From IMG/VR virus record IMGVR_UViG_3300005264_000016, positions 1-40,735 of that record: a DNA stretch of 40,735 nt. The stretch is one strand, 5' to 3'. The DNA comes from a virus. Position numbers and translations under genes: made by a program. Under the pieces are notes generated by a model. It was not told the DNA's origin. It ran no database searches and saw only the letters and a list, made by a program, of their open reading frames with translations. The first letter of the stretch is position 1. Each line of letters starts with the position of its first letter. This document shows positions 32,771 to 39,522 of the stretch, one piece after another.

Positions 32771-33191
32771 ACGTAACCAAAGGATCCTTAACAAGGCTTT
32801 TGGTAGGCTAGAGAGTTACAATTGCTGCCCAGCCCCAGCCGAAGTATTTATAGACCTATATCGTCTCAATAGCTGGGATAGTGATATCCCTAAATTTGTG
32901 CCTGATGGTCCAGAAGCGGACGATATTTTAGAATACGCAGGGTGGTACAGTAGTATCGATGAAAGGATACGTAGACACTGGGACAGTTACACTATCTATA
33001 AATACGATGATGTTGATCAAATAGAGTTTTTGCATCTGTTCTACAATAACCATTGCCCTGAGCTAACAGGAGATCCTAATCTAAACTCAGCTTGTTGGGT
33101 TTGCGAAAAACATAAAACGGTATTCAGTGAGGTTGAAGACTCGTGTCCTAGAAATTTTAAAGGTCACGTATGGGTTAACCAATGCCCTTGA
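32712..33191 (+). CDS. Unknown protein with C-terminal Cys pairs
   Basis: The 159-residue product starts inside the portal gene, at ATG 32712 with AAAGGAAT before it. The N terminus is very basic (MKSKSKRIVKKEQKKSTDPK) and the body is acidic and aromatic. The C-terminal part has ACWVCEKH and DSCPRNFKGHVWVNQC, an arrangement that could bind zinc. No family was recognised. It overlaps the next long frame by ten bases. Confidence 0.55.
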   Translation: MKSKSKRIVKKEQKKSTDPKRNQRILNKAFGRLESYNCCPAPAEVFIDLYRLNSWDSDIPKFVPDGPEADDILEYAGWYSSIDERIRRHWDSYTIYKYDDVDQIEFLHLFYNNHCPELTGDPNLNSACWVCEKHKTVFSEVEDSCPRNFKGHVWVNQCP

Positions 33192-33217
33192 AAATAAAAC
33201 CAAAGAAAGAACACAAA

Positions 33218-33988
33218 ATGAAGACAATTAAAAGATTAAGCTTGGCCGCTGTTTGTTGGGCGTTCTTATGCCCCAGCATAGCCTTTTCAGGGACTCATGG
33301 ACCCTATGATATTAAGGATTCTATTCCTCTTCCCGATGGACCTATAGGCCAGTTTAAGCCAGATAGGGAAGGTCCTTACGAAGCGACTAGTTTTGGTGAT
33401 GATTGTACTCAGCAGCCTAGTTCTGAGGGGGATGAAGCATGGAATGATTACAGGCCCATGGAGGCTTTATTTGAATTGCCGCAGCCACCCAAGCCGAAAG
33501 ATAAAGATTCTGGCACTGCACCACCTAGCGACGACCGATGTTTCCCAGTCGGTAATTACAGACTGATGACACCAAATGAATACCTTGCCTTGGTGGATTC
33601 TTATGGTGTTTCGGTAGCTGAAAGTTTTGTAAACGTGGCCCACGACTGGGACGGATATTACGGTTATGGAGGGAATCCTCCGCCTAAATTTCAAGACCCA
33701 AGAGATGGAGTTTTTGTTGAAAATGAACCATCGGAGCCTCAGAAACCTCAACCTTATGCAGCAGTAATGCTGCCAGAAGAGTCTTGCCCGTTACCCGGAC
33801 CTGAGTACGGTAAAGAGATTGGTATTGAGTTTTGCACCTTAGAGGACCAATTTGAAAGGGCTAGAAGAAATCATCAGCTAAGAGCCAGACGGCAAGAAGA
33901 CAGAGAAATAAGGGATTTCGTATCTGAAAAACTTAGGGAAGAAAAAGCAATAAGAAGAATTGAGGAAGAATACGATTCTGAGTTGTAG
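33218..33988 (+). CDS. Exported proline-rich protein with Sec signal peptide
   Basis: The product is 256 residues from ATG 33218, chosen because it begins a textbook signal peptide: MKTIKR, then LSLAAVCWAFLCPSIA and a likely cut after AFS. An in-frame ATG at 33182 would add 12 residues before the n-region. The mature part is Pro- and Asp-rich (PLPDGPIGQFKPDREGP, PQPPKPKDKD) with several cysteines, and the last 60 residues are a highly charged helix (RARRQEDREIRDFVSEKLRE). It would reach the periplasm or cell surface. A moron function such as superinfection exclusion is possible but unproven. No family was recognised. Confidence 0.6.
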   Translation: MKTIKRLSLAAVCWAFLCPSIAFSGTHGPYDIKDSIPLPDGPIGQFKPDREGPYEATSFGDDCTQQPSSEGDEAWNDYRPMEALFELPQPPKPKDKDSGTAPPSDDRCFPVGNYRLMTPNEYLALVDSYGVSVAESFVNVAHDWDGYYGYGGNPPPKFQDPRDGVFVENEPSEPQKPQPYAAVMLPEESCPLPGPEYGKEIGIEFCTLEDQFERARRNHQLRARRQEDREIRDFVSEKLREEKAIRRIEEEYDSEL

Positions 33989-34050
33989 TCTTCTTATTGA
34001 TAAGGCCCATAAGCCTATTGTGGCTATTCAATGTTTTTTTAAACAACCAC

Positions 34051-34079
34051 TTGACTTATAATAAAACATGATGTATCTT
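34051..34079 (+). promoter_or_regulatory. Promoter candidate (TTGACT block, copy 2)
   Basis: TTGACT (34051-34056) is followed 17 bases later by TATCTT (34074-34079). The upstream T7-AAA and downstream ATAATAAAA sequence is shared with the block at 29552-29583. It lies about 35 bp before the gene at 34113. Confidence 0.5.
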
Positions 34080-34087
34080 CTTATTAA

Positions 34088-34115
34088 ATAAACAACACAA
34101 AGGAGATAGTAAATG
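34088..34115 (+). repeat. 28-bp gene leader repeat, copy 1
   Basis: The 28 bases ending in the ATG of the gene at 34113 are identical to 34517-34544. The core is ACACAAAGGAGATAGTAA. It contains the ribosome binding site. A similar CACAAAGGAGATA core precedes the genes at 26745 (minus strand) and 29675. Confidence 0.85.
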
Positions 34116-34520
34116 ACAAAAGACGTCACCAATGAGCCAAGAATGCACGATGAAATTAGTAAATTAAACAAAGCTATAAGCATTTCAAAAGATTTAGACA
34201 CGAAGCTCAATAAATATTTTACTCATAAAGAAACAATAGAAAAGTTATCTACTGGTTATAATACACTGATGCTGAGGTTCTTATCGCGGGTAAATGACAT
34301 AAGTGTTAGCAGTGTTCAAATCACTGCCAACACAGAATATCACATCATGATCGGATCTCTTTTGTCAGAAGAAAAAATGAACAGAGCTTTGCTGAAAACT
34401 CCAGACTTAGGTCGGCTAGATTACCATATTTTTAGAGAAATAAGTGATTCAATGTTTAGGTTATCTCTAAAAAATTTAAGACAGCTTAGAAAATGCTTTA
34501 AATGGGATTTTAGAAGATAA
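34113..34520 (+). CDS. Unknown helical protein
   Basis: The 135-residue product follows the 28-bp repeated leader. It is helical and basic (HDEISKLNKAISISKDLDTK, then LNKYFTHKETIEKLS, and a C-terminal RLSLKNLRQLRKCFKW). A short HIFREISDS segment has an echo (NKFREISEG) in the next gene, but overall similarity is too weak to call them paralogs. No family was recognised. It may start a separate transcription unit from the promoter at 34051. Confidence 0.6.
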   Translation: MTKDVTNEPRMHDEISKLNKAISISKDLDTKLNKYFTHKETIEKLSTGYNTLMLRFLSRVNDISVSSVQITANTEYHIMIGSLLSEEKMNRALLKTPDLGRLDYHIFREISDSMFRLSLKNLRQLRKCFKWDFRR

Positions 34521-34544
34521 ACAACACAAAGGAGATAGTAAATG
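34517..34544 (+). repeat. 28-bp gene leader repeat, copy 2
   Basis: This is identical to 34088-34115, including the ATG and ribosome binding site. Perfect identity over non-coding sequence suggests recent duplication or recombination between leaders. Confidence 0.85.
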
Positions 34545-34949
34545 GATAAACATCGAGAGGAATTAGTAACAGCAGTGGTTGAGTCAACTCAAAGACTCGA
34601 TATGGCAGTCTTGGGGTATCTTAAAAATGTGTCATTATTGACAGTCTTTAAGGATTTATATTCTGATGCTTTTAACAACTTTGTAAATGCTATTGCCAAC
34701 CTAGAACCAGATGACAAAGACCAAATAGTGGTGTCGGTTAATTTTGCCATATACAGTCGTATCAAGTGGGTCCTTAAGCATCGAACAGAAGTTCCTACCA
34801 CTAACAAGAATAAATTCAGAGAGATATCTGAAGGTACATTGAAAATTCTGTTTGGTGAATACTTCGTGATCAAAGATAGTGCTGATATCGAGTACTTATA
34901 TTGGGATGATAAAAACCAAGGCTGTGATGATAATTGTACGTGCGGTTAA
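34542..34949 (+). CDS. Unknown helical protein with Cys-rich end
   Basis: The 135-residue product uses the second copy of the repeated leader. It is helical (REELVTAVVESTQRLDMAVL, FKDLYSDAFNNFVNAIANL, VVSVNFAIYSRIKWVLKHR) and ends in CDDNCTCG, a short cysteine cluster. No family was recognised. A hairpin at 34961 follows and may end this transcription unit. Confidence 0.6.
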   Translation: MDKHREELVTAVVESTQRLDMAVLGYLKNVSLLTVFKDLYSDAFNNFVNAIANLEPDDKDQIVVSVNFAIYSRIKWVLKHRTEVPTTNKNKFREISEGTLKILFGEYFVIKDSADIEYLYWDDKNQGCDDNCTCG

Positions 34950-34960
34950 TAGCTAACCTG

Positions 34961-34987
34961 AGAGCCCTGACATCATTGCTGGGCTCT
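34961..34987 (+). terminator. Possible terminator hairpin
   Basis: AGAGCCC (34961-34967) and GGGCTCT (34981-34987) form a 7-bp stem with a 13-base loop, followed by only TTC. The short T-run makes it a weak terminator at best. An AAAGGAG ribosome binding site for the next gene follows directly. Confidence 0.45.
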
Positions 34988-35006
34988 TTCAAAAGGAGAT
35001 AAGGAT

Positions 35007-35366
35007 ATGAACAACTACAGTAACCTAACAGACCATGAAGTCACTTGGATAAACACCTTATTAGAGAATATACCTTCGGCATGGAATATTGACGCTGGAG
35101 AAGATGAAATGGAGGTGTATTACCATTTCTTACTATTCTTAGAAAGGCTTATGAATAGTAAGAAAAACGAAAACGACGTAATAGGAACTATTGTCGCCGA
35201 CCTAGTGTCTGTTGGATGGGCTCTGGGCGAGTGTTATATTAGTTATTATTACGATGAAGAAGATCCTGAATTTACTGATGAAAACTTACAAAGCTTAACC
35301 ATGCGCATGAACGAAACTTATCCAAAATTGGCTATATCAGAAATGGTTGCTATGGAAGCAAGCTGA
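35007..35366 (+). CDS. Unknown acidic protein
   Basis: The 119-residue product follows an AAAAGGAGATAAGG site. It is strongly acidic (EDEMEVYYHFLLFLERLM, YYYDEEDPEFTDENL), a composition seen in some phage DNA-mimic or anti-host proteins, though this alone proves nothing. It is adjacent, without a gap, to the small membrane protein gene. No family was recognised. Confidence 0.55.
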   Translation: MNNYSNLTDHEVTWINTLLENIPSAWNIDAGEDEMEVYYHFLLFLERLMNSKKNENDVIGTIVADLVSVGWALGECYISYYYDEEDPEFTDENLQSLTMRMNETYPKLAISEMVAMEAS

Positions 35367-35558
35367 ATGAACTTACAAACACAAATAATCATAGGGTTTA
35401 TATTAGCTACTGTTGGATCAATTATGTCAGATTACCTAGGCACTGTCATCACTGATCTGTATTTAAAAATAGGTAAAGCTACCAAGTATATCGGTATCTT
35501 GATAATGGCAAAGGCATTTCTAGACATAGCTAGAATGCTAGACAACGTGATTGTGTAG
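35367..35558 (+). CDS. Small membrane protein
   Basis: The 63-residue product starts immediately after the upstream TGA. It has a hydrophobic segment at residues 6-26 (QIIIGFILATVGSIMSDYLG) and a second, weaker one at about 40-58 (YIGILIMAKAFLDIARML). It could be a two-span or one-span membrane protein. Holin is one possibility among several. No family was recognised. Confidence 0.5.
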   Translation: MNLQTQIIIGFILATVGSIMSDYLGTVITDLYLKIGKATKYIGILIMAKAFLDIARMLDNVIV

Positions 35559-35573
35559 CTCAAAAGGAGATGC

Positions 35574-35618
35574 TTTACTAGTTTGTTCATTTTCGATCAA
35601 TATGAACAAACTAGTAAA
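35574..35618 (+). promoter_or_regulatory. 17-bp perfect inverted repeat (RNA hairpin) before a membrane peptide gene
   Basis: TTTACTAGTTTGTTCAT (35574-35590) and its exact complement (35602-35618) flank an 11-base loop. The hairpin ends about eight bases before the AAAGGAGG of the 33-residue peptide gene. No U-run follows, so it is not a standard terminator. An AAAAGGAG motif and a three-codon frame (ATG CTT TAC TAG, 35570-35581) overlap the left arm. It may regulate translation or act as a DNA operator. Confidence 0.65.
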
Positions 35619-35637
35619 CGATTTAAAGGAGGCTCAA

Positions 35638-35739
35638 ATGTTTGAGATTATAGCATTGGTAACAATGACAGGTGGAGCAATGGCAGCGGTCGGTGGTGCT
35701 GCGATCATAGGTGGGTTGATAATAAGGGCTTTTGGGTAA
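35638..35739 (+). CDS. Single-span hydrophobic peptide (33 residues)
   Basis: ATG 35638 has AAAGGAGG at ideal spacing; in-frame starts further upstream lie inside the hairpin and lack such a site. The peptide is almost wholly one membrane span, MFEIIALVTMTGGAM then AAVGGAAIIGGLIIRAFG, with small residues at a GxxxG-like pattern that could promote oligomerisation. Toxic or pore-forming peptides and small holins look like this. The upstream hairpin suggests controlled expression. Function is unknown. Confidence 0.55.
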   Translation: MFEIIALVTMTGGAMAAVGGAAIIGGLIIRAFG

Positions 35740-35760
35740 TAGAATAGGAGTGTACTGATC

Positions 35761-36234
35761 ATGGTAAAACCAACAATTATGACCAAAACAAATGTATTCG
35801 AGGCTATTAACAAGATAGAAATTCTTATCGAAAAGTATCTTAATAAAGAGGATGGCTTTAACCTAGAAACACTCAAGCATTTTTTTAACGAATACTATGA
35901 CGAGTTCATAGACCCAATACCAACTGTTATTACCTTGAAAAGTCACGTTCCAGCCCATGGGTGTCCGTCCAAAACATTCTATATGTCTGTTTTTTTTGTG
36001 CTTAAAGGGATTAGAACATTTATCAATTCATCAAGTATACTAACGGAGAGTGATGAGGTTCTTTTTAGAAAGGGTCTAGCTGCTGCTTACAAAGGCTTTA
36101 TACTAACAGGGTCCATTATTGACCTAATGAAGGGAGAATTTAAGTGCAAAAACGAAGCTACAACCGACAAAAGACTAGAATGTCTTGATATAGAGACTTT
36201 ATTTTGCAAAGTTAGTACATCAAAAGAACTGTAA
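35761..36234 (+). CDS. Unknown helical protein
   Basis: The 157-residue product follows TAGGAGTG. It is helical with basic and acidic patches (NVFEAINKIEILIEKYLNKE, LKHFFNEYYDEFIDPIPT, SDEVLFRKGLAAAYKGFILT), and its size, composition and place beside other accessory genes match its neighbours. No family was recognised. It immediately precedes the MuF-like gene. Confidence 0.55.
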   Translation: MVKPTIMTKTNVFEAINKIEILIEKYLNKEDGFNLETLKHFFNEYYDEFIDPIPTVITLKSHVPAHGCPSKTFYMSVFFVLKGIRTFINSSSILTESDEVLFRKGLAAAYKGFILTGSIIDLMKGEFKCKNEATTDKRLECLDIETLFCKVSTSKEL

Positions 36235-36242
36235 GGAACTAG

Positions 36243-37163
36243 ATGGCTAAACGACCCAGTGACCCAACCAGAACCATCACTTTACGTAGATATTTCGTTA
36301 ATCAATTCAACGCTAGATTTAATGCTATTTCGATGCTTATTAAGATGAGCGTTATTGATAACGACTGCTTCAACTTAAAACCCTCCACCTTTTCAACAGC
36401 AGATCCTATTGGCCAGACAGGTTGGAAATCAAGGCTGATGCCCTTAAAAAGAGGTCCATATGCCTTTGAGCGCACTGCTGAGAAGATCCAGTGGTTCTTG
36501 GATTGGTTGCATCAAGAGGAAAGTAAGTCGGTCTTCGAGATCATGCACTATGCTAATTTAGGATCAGGTGTTGAGCCAATTTGGGCAAATATCTACATAC
36601 GAGAGTTTTACAAGAAAGGAATTAGGTGGGGCAGAGACAATCTAAACGCCGCTGGTACTAAACCAAAGCTACCTACTGACAGCGACAGTATTCAGTTATC
36701 TATGGGCCAAACAGAGCACGTTGATAGGCTAGGTGCTATATACACTAGAACATTCACTGATCTTAAAGGAATAACGGCTACAATGGACGCTCAAATGTCC
36801 GCTGTGCTTGCTGAAGGGCTCAGAAAAGGTGATAACCCAAGGGTAATTGCCAAGTCTTTAATAAACAGAGTTGACAAAATGGCTAAGTATAGGGCAACAT
36901 TAGTGGCCCGCACAGAGTCGATTAGGGCACACCACGTAGCGTCTATACAAGAATATAGAAACGCTGGAGTAACGGGTGTGGAGGTTCAAAGCGAGTGGTC
37001 CACTGCTGGAGACGACAGAGTTTGTAGAAGATGTGCTCCATTGGACTATGACAGAACCGGCAAAGTTTACCCTCTCGACGAAATTGAAGGTATAATACCG
37101 TTGCACCCTCAATGCAGATGCGCTGCCTTGCCACATATTAAAGAATTGGAGGGGATCTTTTAA
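36243..37163 (+). CDS. Phage head morphogenesis protein (Mu gpF-like)
   Basis: The 306-residue product has a helical N-terminal half and the Mu F-like C-terminal domain. LVARTESIRAHHVASIQEYR is followed by W--AGDDRVCRRCAPLDYDR, a PLDEI stretch and LHPQCRC. The CxxC plus HPxCRC cysteines and histidine are the hallmark of the MuF domain. These minor head proteins sit near the portal and help head assembly, and some enter the host with DNA. It is the last clear head gene on this side; the protease at the left end of the window continues the order on a circular map. Confidence 0.85.
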   Translation: MAKRPSDPTRTITLRRYFVNQFNARFNAISMLIKMSVIDNDCFNLKPSTFSTADPIGQTGWKSRLMPLKRGPYAFERTAEKIQWFLDWLHQEESKSVFEIMHYANLGSGVEPIWANIYIREFYKKGIRWGRDNLNAAGTKPKLPTDSDSIQLSMGQTEHVDRLGAIYTRTFTDLKGITATMDAQMSAVLAEGLRKGDNPRVIAKSLINRVDKMAKYRATLVARTESIRAHHVASIQEYRNAGVTGVEVQSEWSTAGDDRVCRRCAPLDYDRTGKVYPLDEIEGIIPLHPQCRCAALPHIKELEGIF

Positions 37164-37567
37164 TGCACCACTTTTTTGACAGAAATCCGGAGGTTGATTT
37201 GACACGCGAATTAAATTTAGCACAGAAGATAACGGAAGATGTGATTATGCCTTGCATAGATTGGCTTTTGCCTTTTATAACTTTTATTTTAGTATTATTC
37301 ATTTTAGGTGCTGCAGCAATCGGTCTCAAATATCTTTATAGATATTTCATGAATATTCAGGAAGAGAAAAAAGCAGACCTGAAAAAAAGAACAGAAGATT
37401 TGAACAAAGTACAAAACGATTTGGCAGGAAGATGGAAAGAATGCAATAACAAAGAGGCTGAGTTAAATCTGAGAGCTGGTGGGTACACAAACACAGTCTT
37501 TCCTGCACAACCACAGTCAAGAGTTGCACCAGCATCCCCTTCTAGACCGATCCCACCAACCAGATAA
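37163..37567 (+). CDS. Membrane-anchored coiled-coil protein, possible inner-membrane spanin
   Basis: The 134-residue product overlaps the MuF gene in a TAATG. It has one strong membrane span at about residues 34-58 (WLLPFITFILVLFILGAAAI), a charged coiled coil at 63-105 (EEKKADLKKRTEDLNKVQND) and a Pro-rich tail. That plan matches an Rz-type spanin or a small tail/portal-associated membrane protein. The N-terminal 33 polar residues are longer than usual for Rz. A strong terminator follows. The spanin call is tentative. Confidence 0.45.
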   Translation: MHHFFDRNPEVDLTRELNLAQKITEDVIMPCIDWLLPFITFILVLFILGAAAIGLKYLYRYFMNIQEEKKADLKKRTEDLNKVQNDLAGRWKECNNKEAELNLRAGGYTNTVFPAQPQSRVAPASPSRPIPPTR

Positions 37568-37594
37568 TATAAGTGTGTGAGGCAAGCAACGGGT

Positions 37595-37629
37595 AAAAAA
37601 AGGGAATCTTTATGATTCCCTTTTTTTTT
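37595..37629. terminator. Strong intrinsic terminator
   Basis: GGGAATC (37602-37608) and GATTCCC (37614-37620) form a stem with a TTTAT loop, flanked by seven A on the left and nine T on the right. It ends the packaging/head operon after 37567. The A and T tracts make it potentially active on both strands. Confidence 0.85.
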
Positions 37630-37666
37630 AGGTAGTTATTGGACAATCTATTAATAAAGGAACCAA

Positions 37667-38044
37667 ATGGAGTATTCTTTTGAAGTAAGAAGTAAATTAC
37701 CATCATTTAACCAAATAATCGCATTCGCAAAAGTTCAAGCGTACGGGTCTAAGTATAACAGTTCTAAGAAGCGTTACGAGCGGATTATATCCGATTCTAT
37801 AGGTAAGTACCAGCAAGCCAGCATTGAGAATGCCGCGATCGAGATGTGCTGGCATGAGCGTCATAGAAGACGAGACCCAGACAATATAGCTGCAGCATGC
37901 AAATACATTATGGATGCAATGGTTACTAAAAACGTTATAAAAGATGATACTTACAGGTTTGTAAAATCAATAGCCCATACATTTGTATACGGTTCTGATT
38001 TTGATGGCGTTGTGGTTCGTTTAAGAGGTGATGAGTGTCTTTAA
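37667..38044 (+). CDS. RusA-like Holliday junction resolvase
   Basis: The 125-residue product contains HRRRDPDNIAAACKYIMDAM, then TKNVIKDD, which is the RusA active-site pattern; Asp70, Asp72 and Asp93/94 are the likely metal ligands. RusA enzymes cut four-way junctions as symmetric dimers and resolve branched replication and recombination intermediates before packaging. Length is typical. AAAGGAACC precedes the start. It works with the exonuclease, RecT and SSB of the early operon although it lies far from them. It overlaps the next gene by ten bases. Confidence 0.85.
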   Translation: MEYSFEVRSKLPSFNQIIAFAKVQAYGSKYNSSKKRYERIISDSIGKYQQASIENAAIEMCWHERHRRRDPDNIAAACKYIMDAMVTKNVIKDDTYRFVKSIAHTFVYGSDFDGVVVRLRGDECL

Positions 38045-38382
38045 CAGTCAATATCAAAACCAGAATGTCTAAAGACCAGCTCACAGTGGCTAAACATTTC
38101 ATAGATAATGTTTGTGCTTCTACCAAAACCGACCTAGTAGCTAAGAAAATCCTCTCACAAGCTGTGGCAATGCATTCGGAAGATTCTGATTCTGAGATAT
38201 CAATTTCATTCGAAGACTTCACTAGGTGTCACATATTTGTTTCTTATTGGGGAGAGAGAGTCCCCGAGACTGTAGAGTTTAGAAAACAAATAGACATGCT
38301 GAATTTTCTGAAGAAAGTCAATATCTTGGCTGGTAAAGGGCTTGGCGTAAGCAAGAAATGGCTTGACGATACAATGTACTAG
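38035..38382 (+). CDS. Unknown protein
   Basis: The 115-residue product is best started at GTG 38035, which has AGAGGTGA at good spacing inside the resolvase gene; an ATG at 38065 is the alternative. It is mixed alpha/beta (SKDQLTVAKHFIDNVCAST, EISISFEDFTRCHIFVSYWG) and ends in a helical GVSKKWLDDTMY. No family was recognised. The overlap shows it is cotranslated with the resolvase. Confidence 0.55.
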   Translation: MSLTVNIKTRMSKDQLTVAKHFIDNVCASTKTDLVAKKILSQAVAMHSEDSDSEISISFEDFTRCHIFVSYWGERVPETVEFRKQIDMLNFLKKVNILAGKGLGVSKKWLDDTMY

Positions 38383-38435
38383 TATGATAATTTATTGTTA
38401 TTTAAATATTGACTTATTGTAAGAAAGGAATTAAA

Positions 38436-38651
38436 ATGATCTGGAAATCTGCTTTAGGAGGATGGGTTGTTTCTTATGTGTTTTTGTCTTTTGGTTTAAA
38501 CGATGGAATGAGTGGTTTTTTTTCTGTATTATATCTTGTTTTTGTTTGTTCATTCCCAGCTGTTTTCTACACTATGTACTACAAGCACAAGCTTGATGAA
38601 CCCAAGGAAGAGCATGACATTAAAGAAAAACCTAACTTGCCGTGGGAGTAA
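38436..38651 (+). CDS. Small two-span membrane protein, possible holin
   Basis: The 71-residue product starts at ATG 38436 with AAAGGA before it. Two hydrophobic segments, about residues 3-21 (WKSALGGWVVSYVFLSFGL) and 28-48 (FSVLYLVFVCSFPAVFYTMY), are followed by a charged tail (KLDEPKEEHDIKEKP). This is the shape of class II holins. It overlaps the lipoprotein gene by 38 bases. Holin is a reasonable guess because of size and neighbours, but no lysis enzyme was found nearby. Confidence 0.5.
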   Translation: MIWKSALGGWVVSYVFLSFGLNDGMSGFFSVLYLVFVCSFPAVFYTMYYKHKLDEPKEEHDIKEKPNLPWE

Positions 38652-38991
38652 GTTAGCAGCTTTGATTGTTGTTTTTGTGATTTTATTTTTAATAAGTGGT
38701 TGCGCTGGTCTTTACAACCCCAGAAACCCATTTATTAAGGCTATTGACACCGCTTCTGCTGCACTTTCTAACCGAAAAGAGATATTTGTAGCAGACATCG
38801 TTGGAGCTCTCACCTGCAGACTCTTATCTGAAAAAGGGTGGGGGGATAAAAGCTTGTTTAACAGGGGTCGTGTCTTGGGGTTGTTCGAAGCCACAACGAT
38901 AATACAAGAGATTGCTAAAAAAAAAGGTATTGATCTAGATAAGATTGGACTAGATATCGATTTAGAAGAATTAATGAACGATTTAATTTAA
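38614..38991 (+). CDS. Lipoprotein (lipobox LISGC), possible outer-membrane spanin or exclusion protein
   Basis: The 125-residue product begins at ATG 38614 with AAGGAAG upstream, inside the previous gene. Its signal peptide has a basic n-region (MTLKKNLTCRGSK), a hydrophobic core (LAALIVVFVILF) and lipobox LISGC, so Cys30 would be lipidated. The mature part of about 96 residues is helical, ends in acidic LDLEELMNDL and lacks the Pro-rich stretch of typical o-spanins. It could be a superinfection-exclusion lipoprotein instead. It implies a host with lipoprotein export. Confidence 0.65.
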   Translation: MTLKKNLTCRGSKLAALIVVFVILFLISGCAGLYNPRNPFIKAIDTASAALSNRKEIFVADIVGALTCRLLSEKGWGDKSLFNRGRVLGLFEATTIIQEIAKKKGIDLDKIGLDIDLEELMNDLI

Positions 38992-39043
38992 GGAAATGGG
39001 CCTTGGCCTCGAATTAGGTTAATGGCCCGTTCAGTATTTTAGA

Positions 39044-39072
39044 TTGAAGAATAGGTTGACTTTAAATATAAT
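39044..39072 (+). promoter_or_regulatory. Promoter candidate
   Basis: TTGAAG (39044-39049) and TATAAT (39067-39072) are separated by 17 bases; the -10 is a perfect consensus. A TTGACT lies in the spacer at 39056-39061. It would drive the small gene at 39096. Confidence 0.6.
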
Positions 39073-39095
39073 CTCTAAAAAGCTGGGTGTCAACA

Positions 39096-39317
39096 ATGAA
39101 TAAGCAACATAGGTTAGTCTTTGCTGTAGAGACTTCACTTCAAGCCCTTATCAACAAAGCCAACCAGTGTAAGGAATCGCCAAACTTCATAGAAGACGAT
39201 TACATGGTTGGATATTATTCAGCCACTACAAACGCGATAACGACCATCTCAGATGCTTTAAAGAACAACGGTATAGACTTGGGTATTATTAAGGTAACTA
39301 AGATCATAAGATTATAA
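39096..39317 (+). CDS. Unknown small protein
   Basis: The 73-residue product starts at ATG 39096, with a weak ribosome binding site; GTG 39087 is an alternative. It is helical (VFAVETSLQALINKANQCKE, ATTNAITTISDALKNNG) with a hydrophobic C-terminal strand. Its length and simple helical nature suggest a small regulator. The promoter at 39044 and the hairpin at 39315 make it look like a single-gene unit. No family was recognised. Confidence 0.55.
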   Translation: MNKQHRLVFAVETSLQALINKANQCKESPNFIEDDYMVGYYSATTNAITTISDALKNNGIDLGIIKVTKIIRL

Positions 39318-39348
39318 TAATGGGCGATTTTTAGTCAACCCATTATTA
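39315..39348 (+). terminator. Hairpin at the end of the single-gene unit
   Basis: TAATAATGGG (39315-39324) and CCCATTATTA (39339-39348) form a perfect 10-bp stem with a 14-base loop. The left arm begins in the stop codon of the gene at 39096. There is no U-run after it, so termination would be weak; mRNA stabilisation is possible. Confidence 0.5.
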
Positions 39349-39423
39349 AGTCGGTTGCGCTGCTGGGGCACTTAATGTAAGCTTCTTATTGATATTAACA
39401 TCTGTAAAAGGAGGAAGAGAAAA

Positions 39424-39522
39424 GTGTACTTCAAAGGTTTTACTGATTACTGCATACTTCTTTTGATGTCAAGCTTTATAATCGCAAGATATGTCTTGAC
39501 GAGCGCCAGCACGGGATTCTAA
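39424..39522 (+). CDS. Possible 32-residue hydrophobic peptide
   Basis: A GTG at 39424 lies nine bases after an excellent AAAGGAGG (39407-39414) and opens a 32-residue frame with a hydrophobic stretch (CILLLMSSFIIARYVL). The strong ribosome binding site is the main support. It would be a small membrane peptide. The end of the frame overlaps a tRNA-like sequence on the other strand. No other evidence exists. Confidence 0.35.
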   Translation: MYFKGFTDYCILLLMSSFIIARYVLTSASTGF

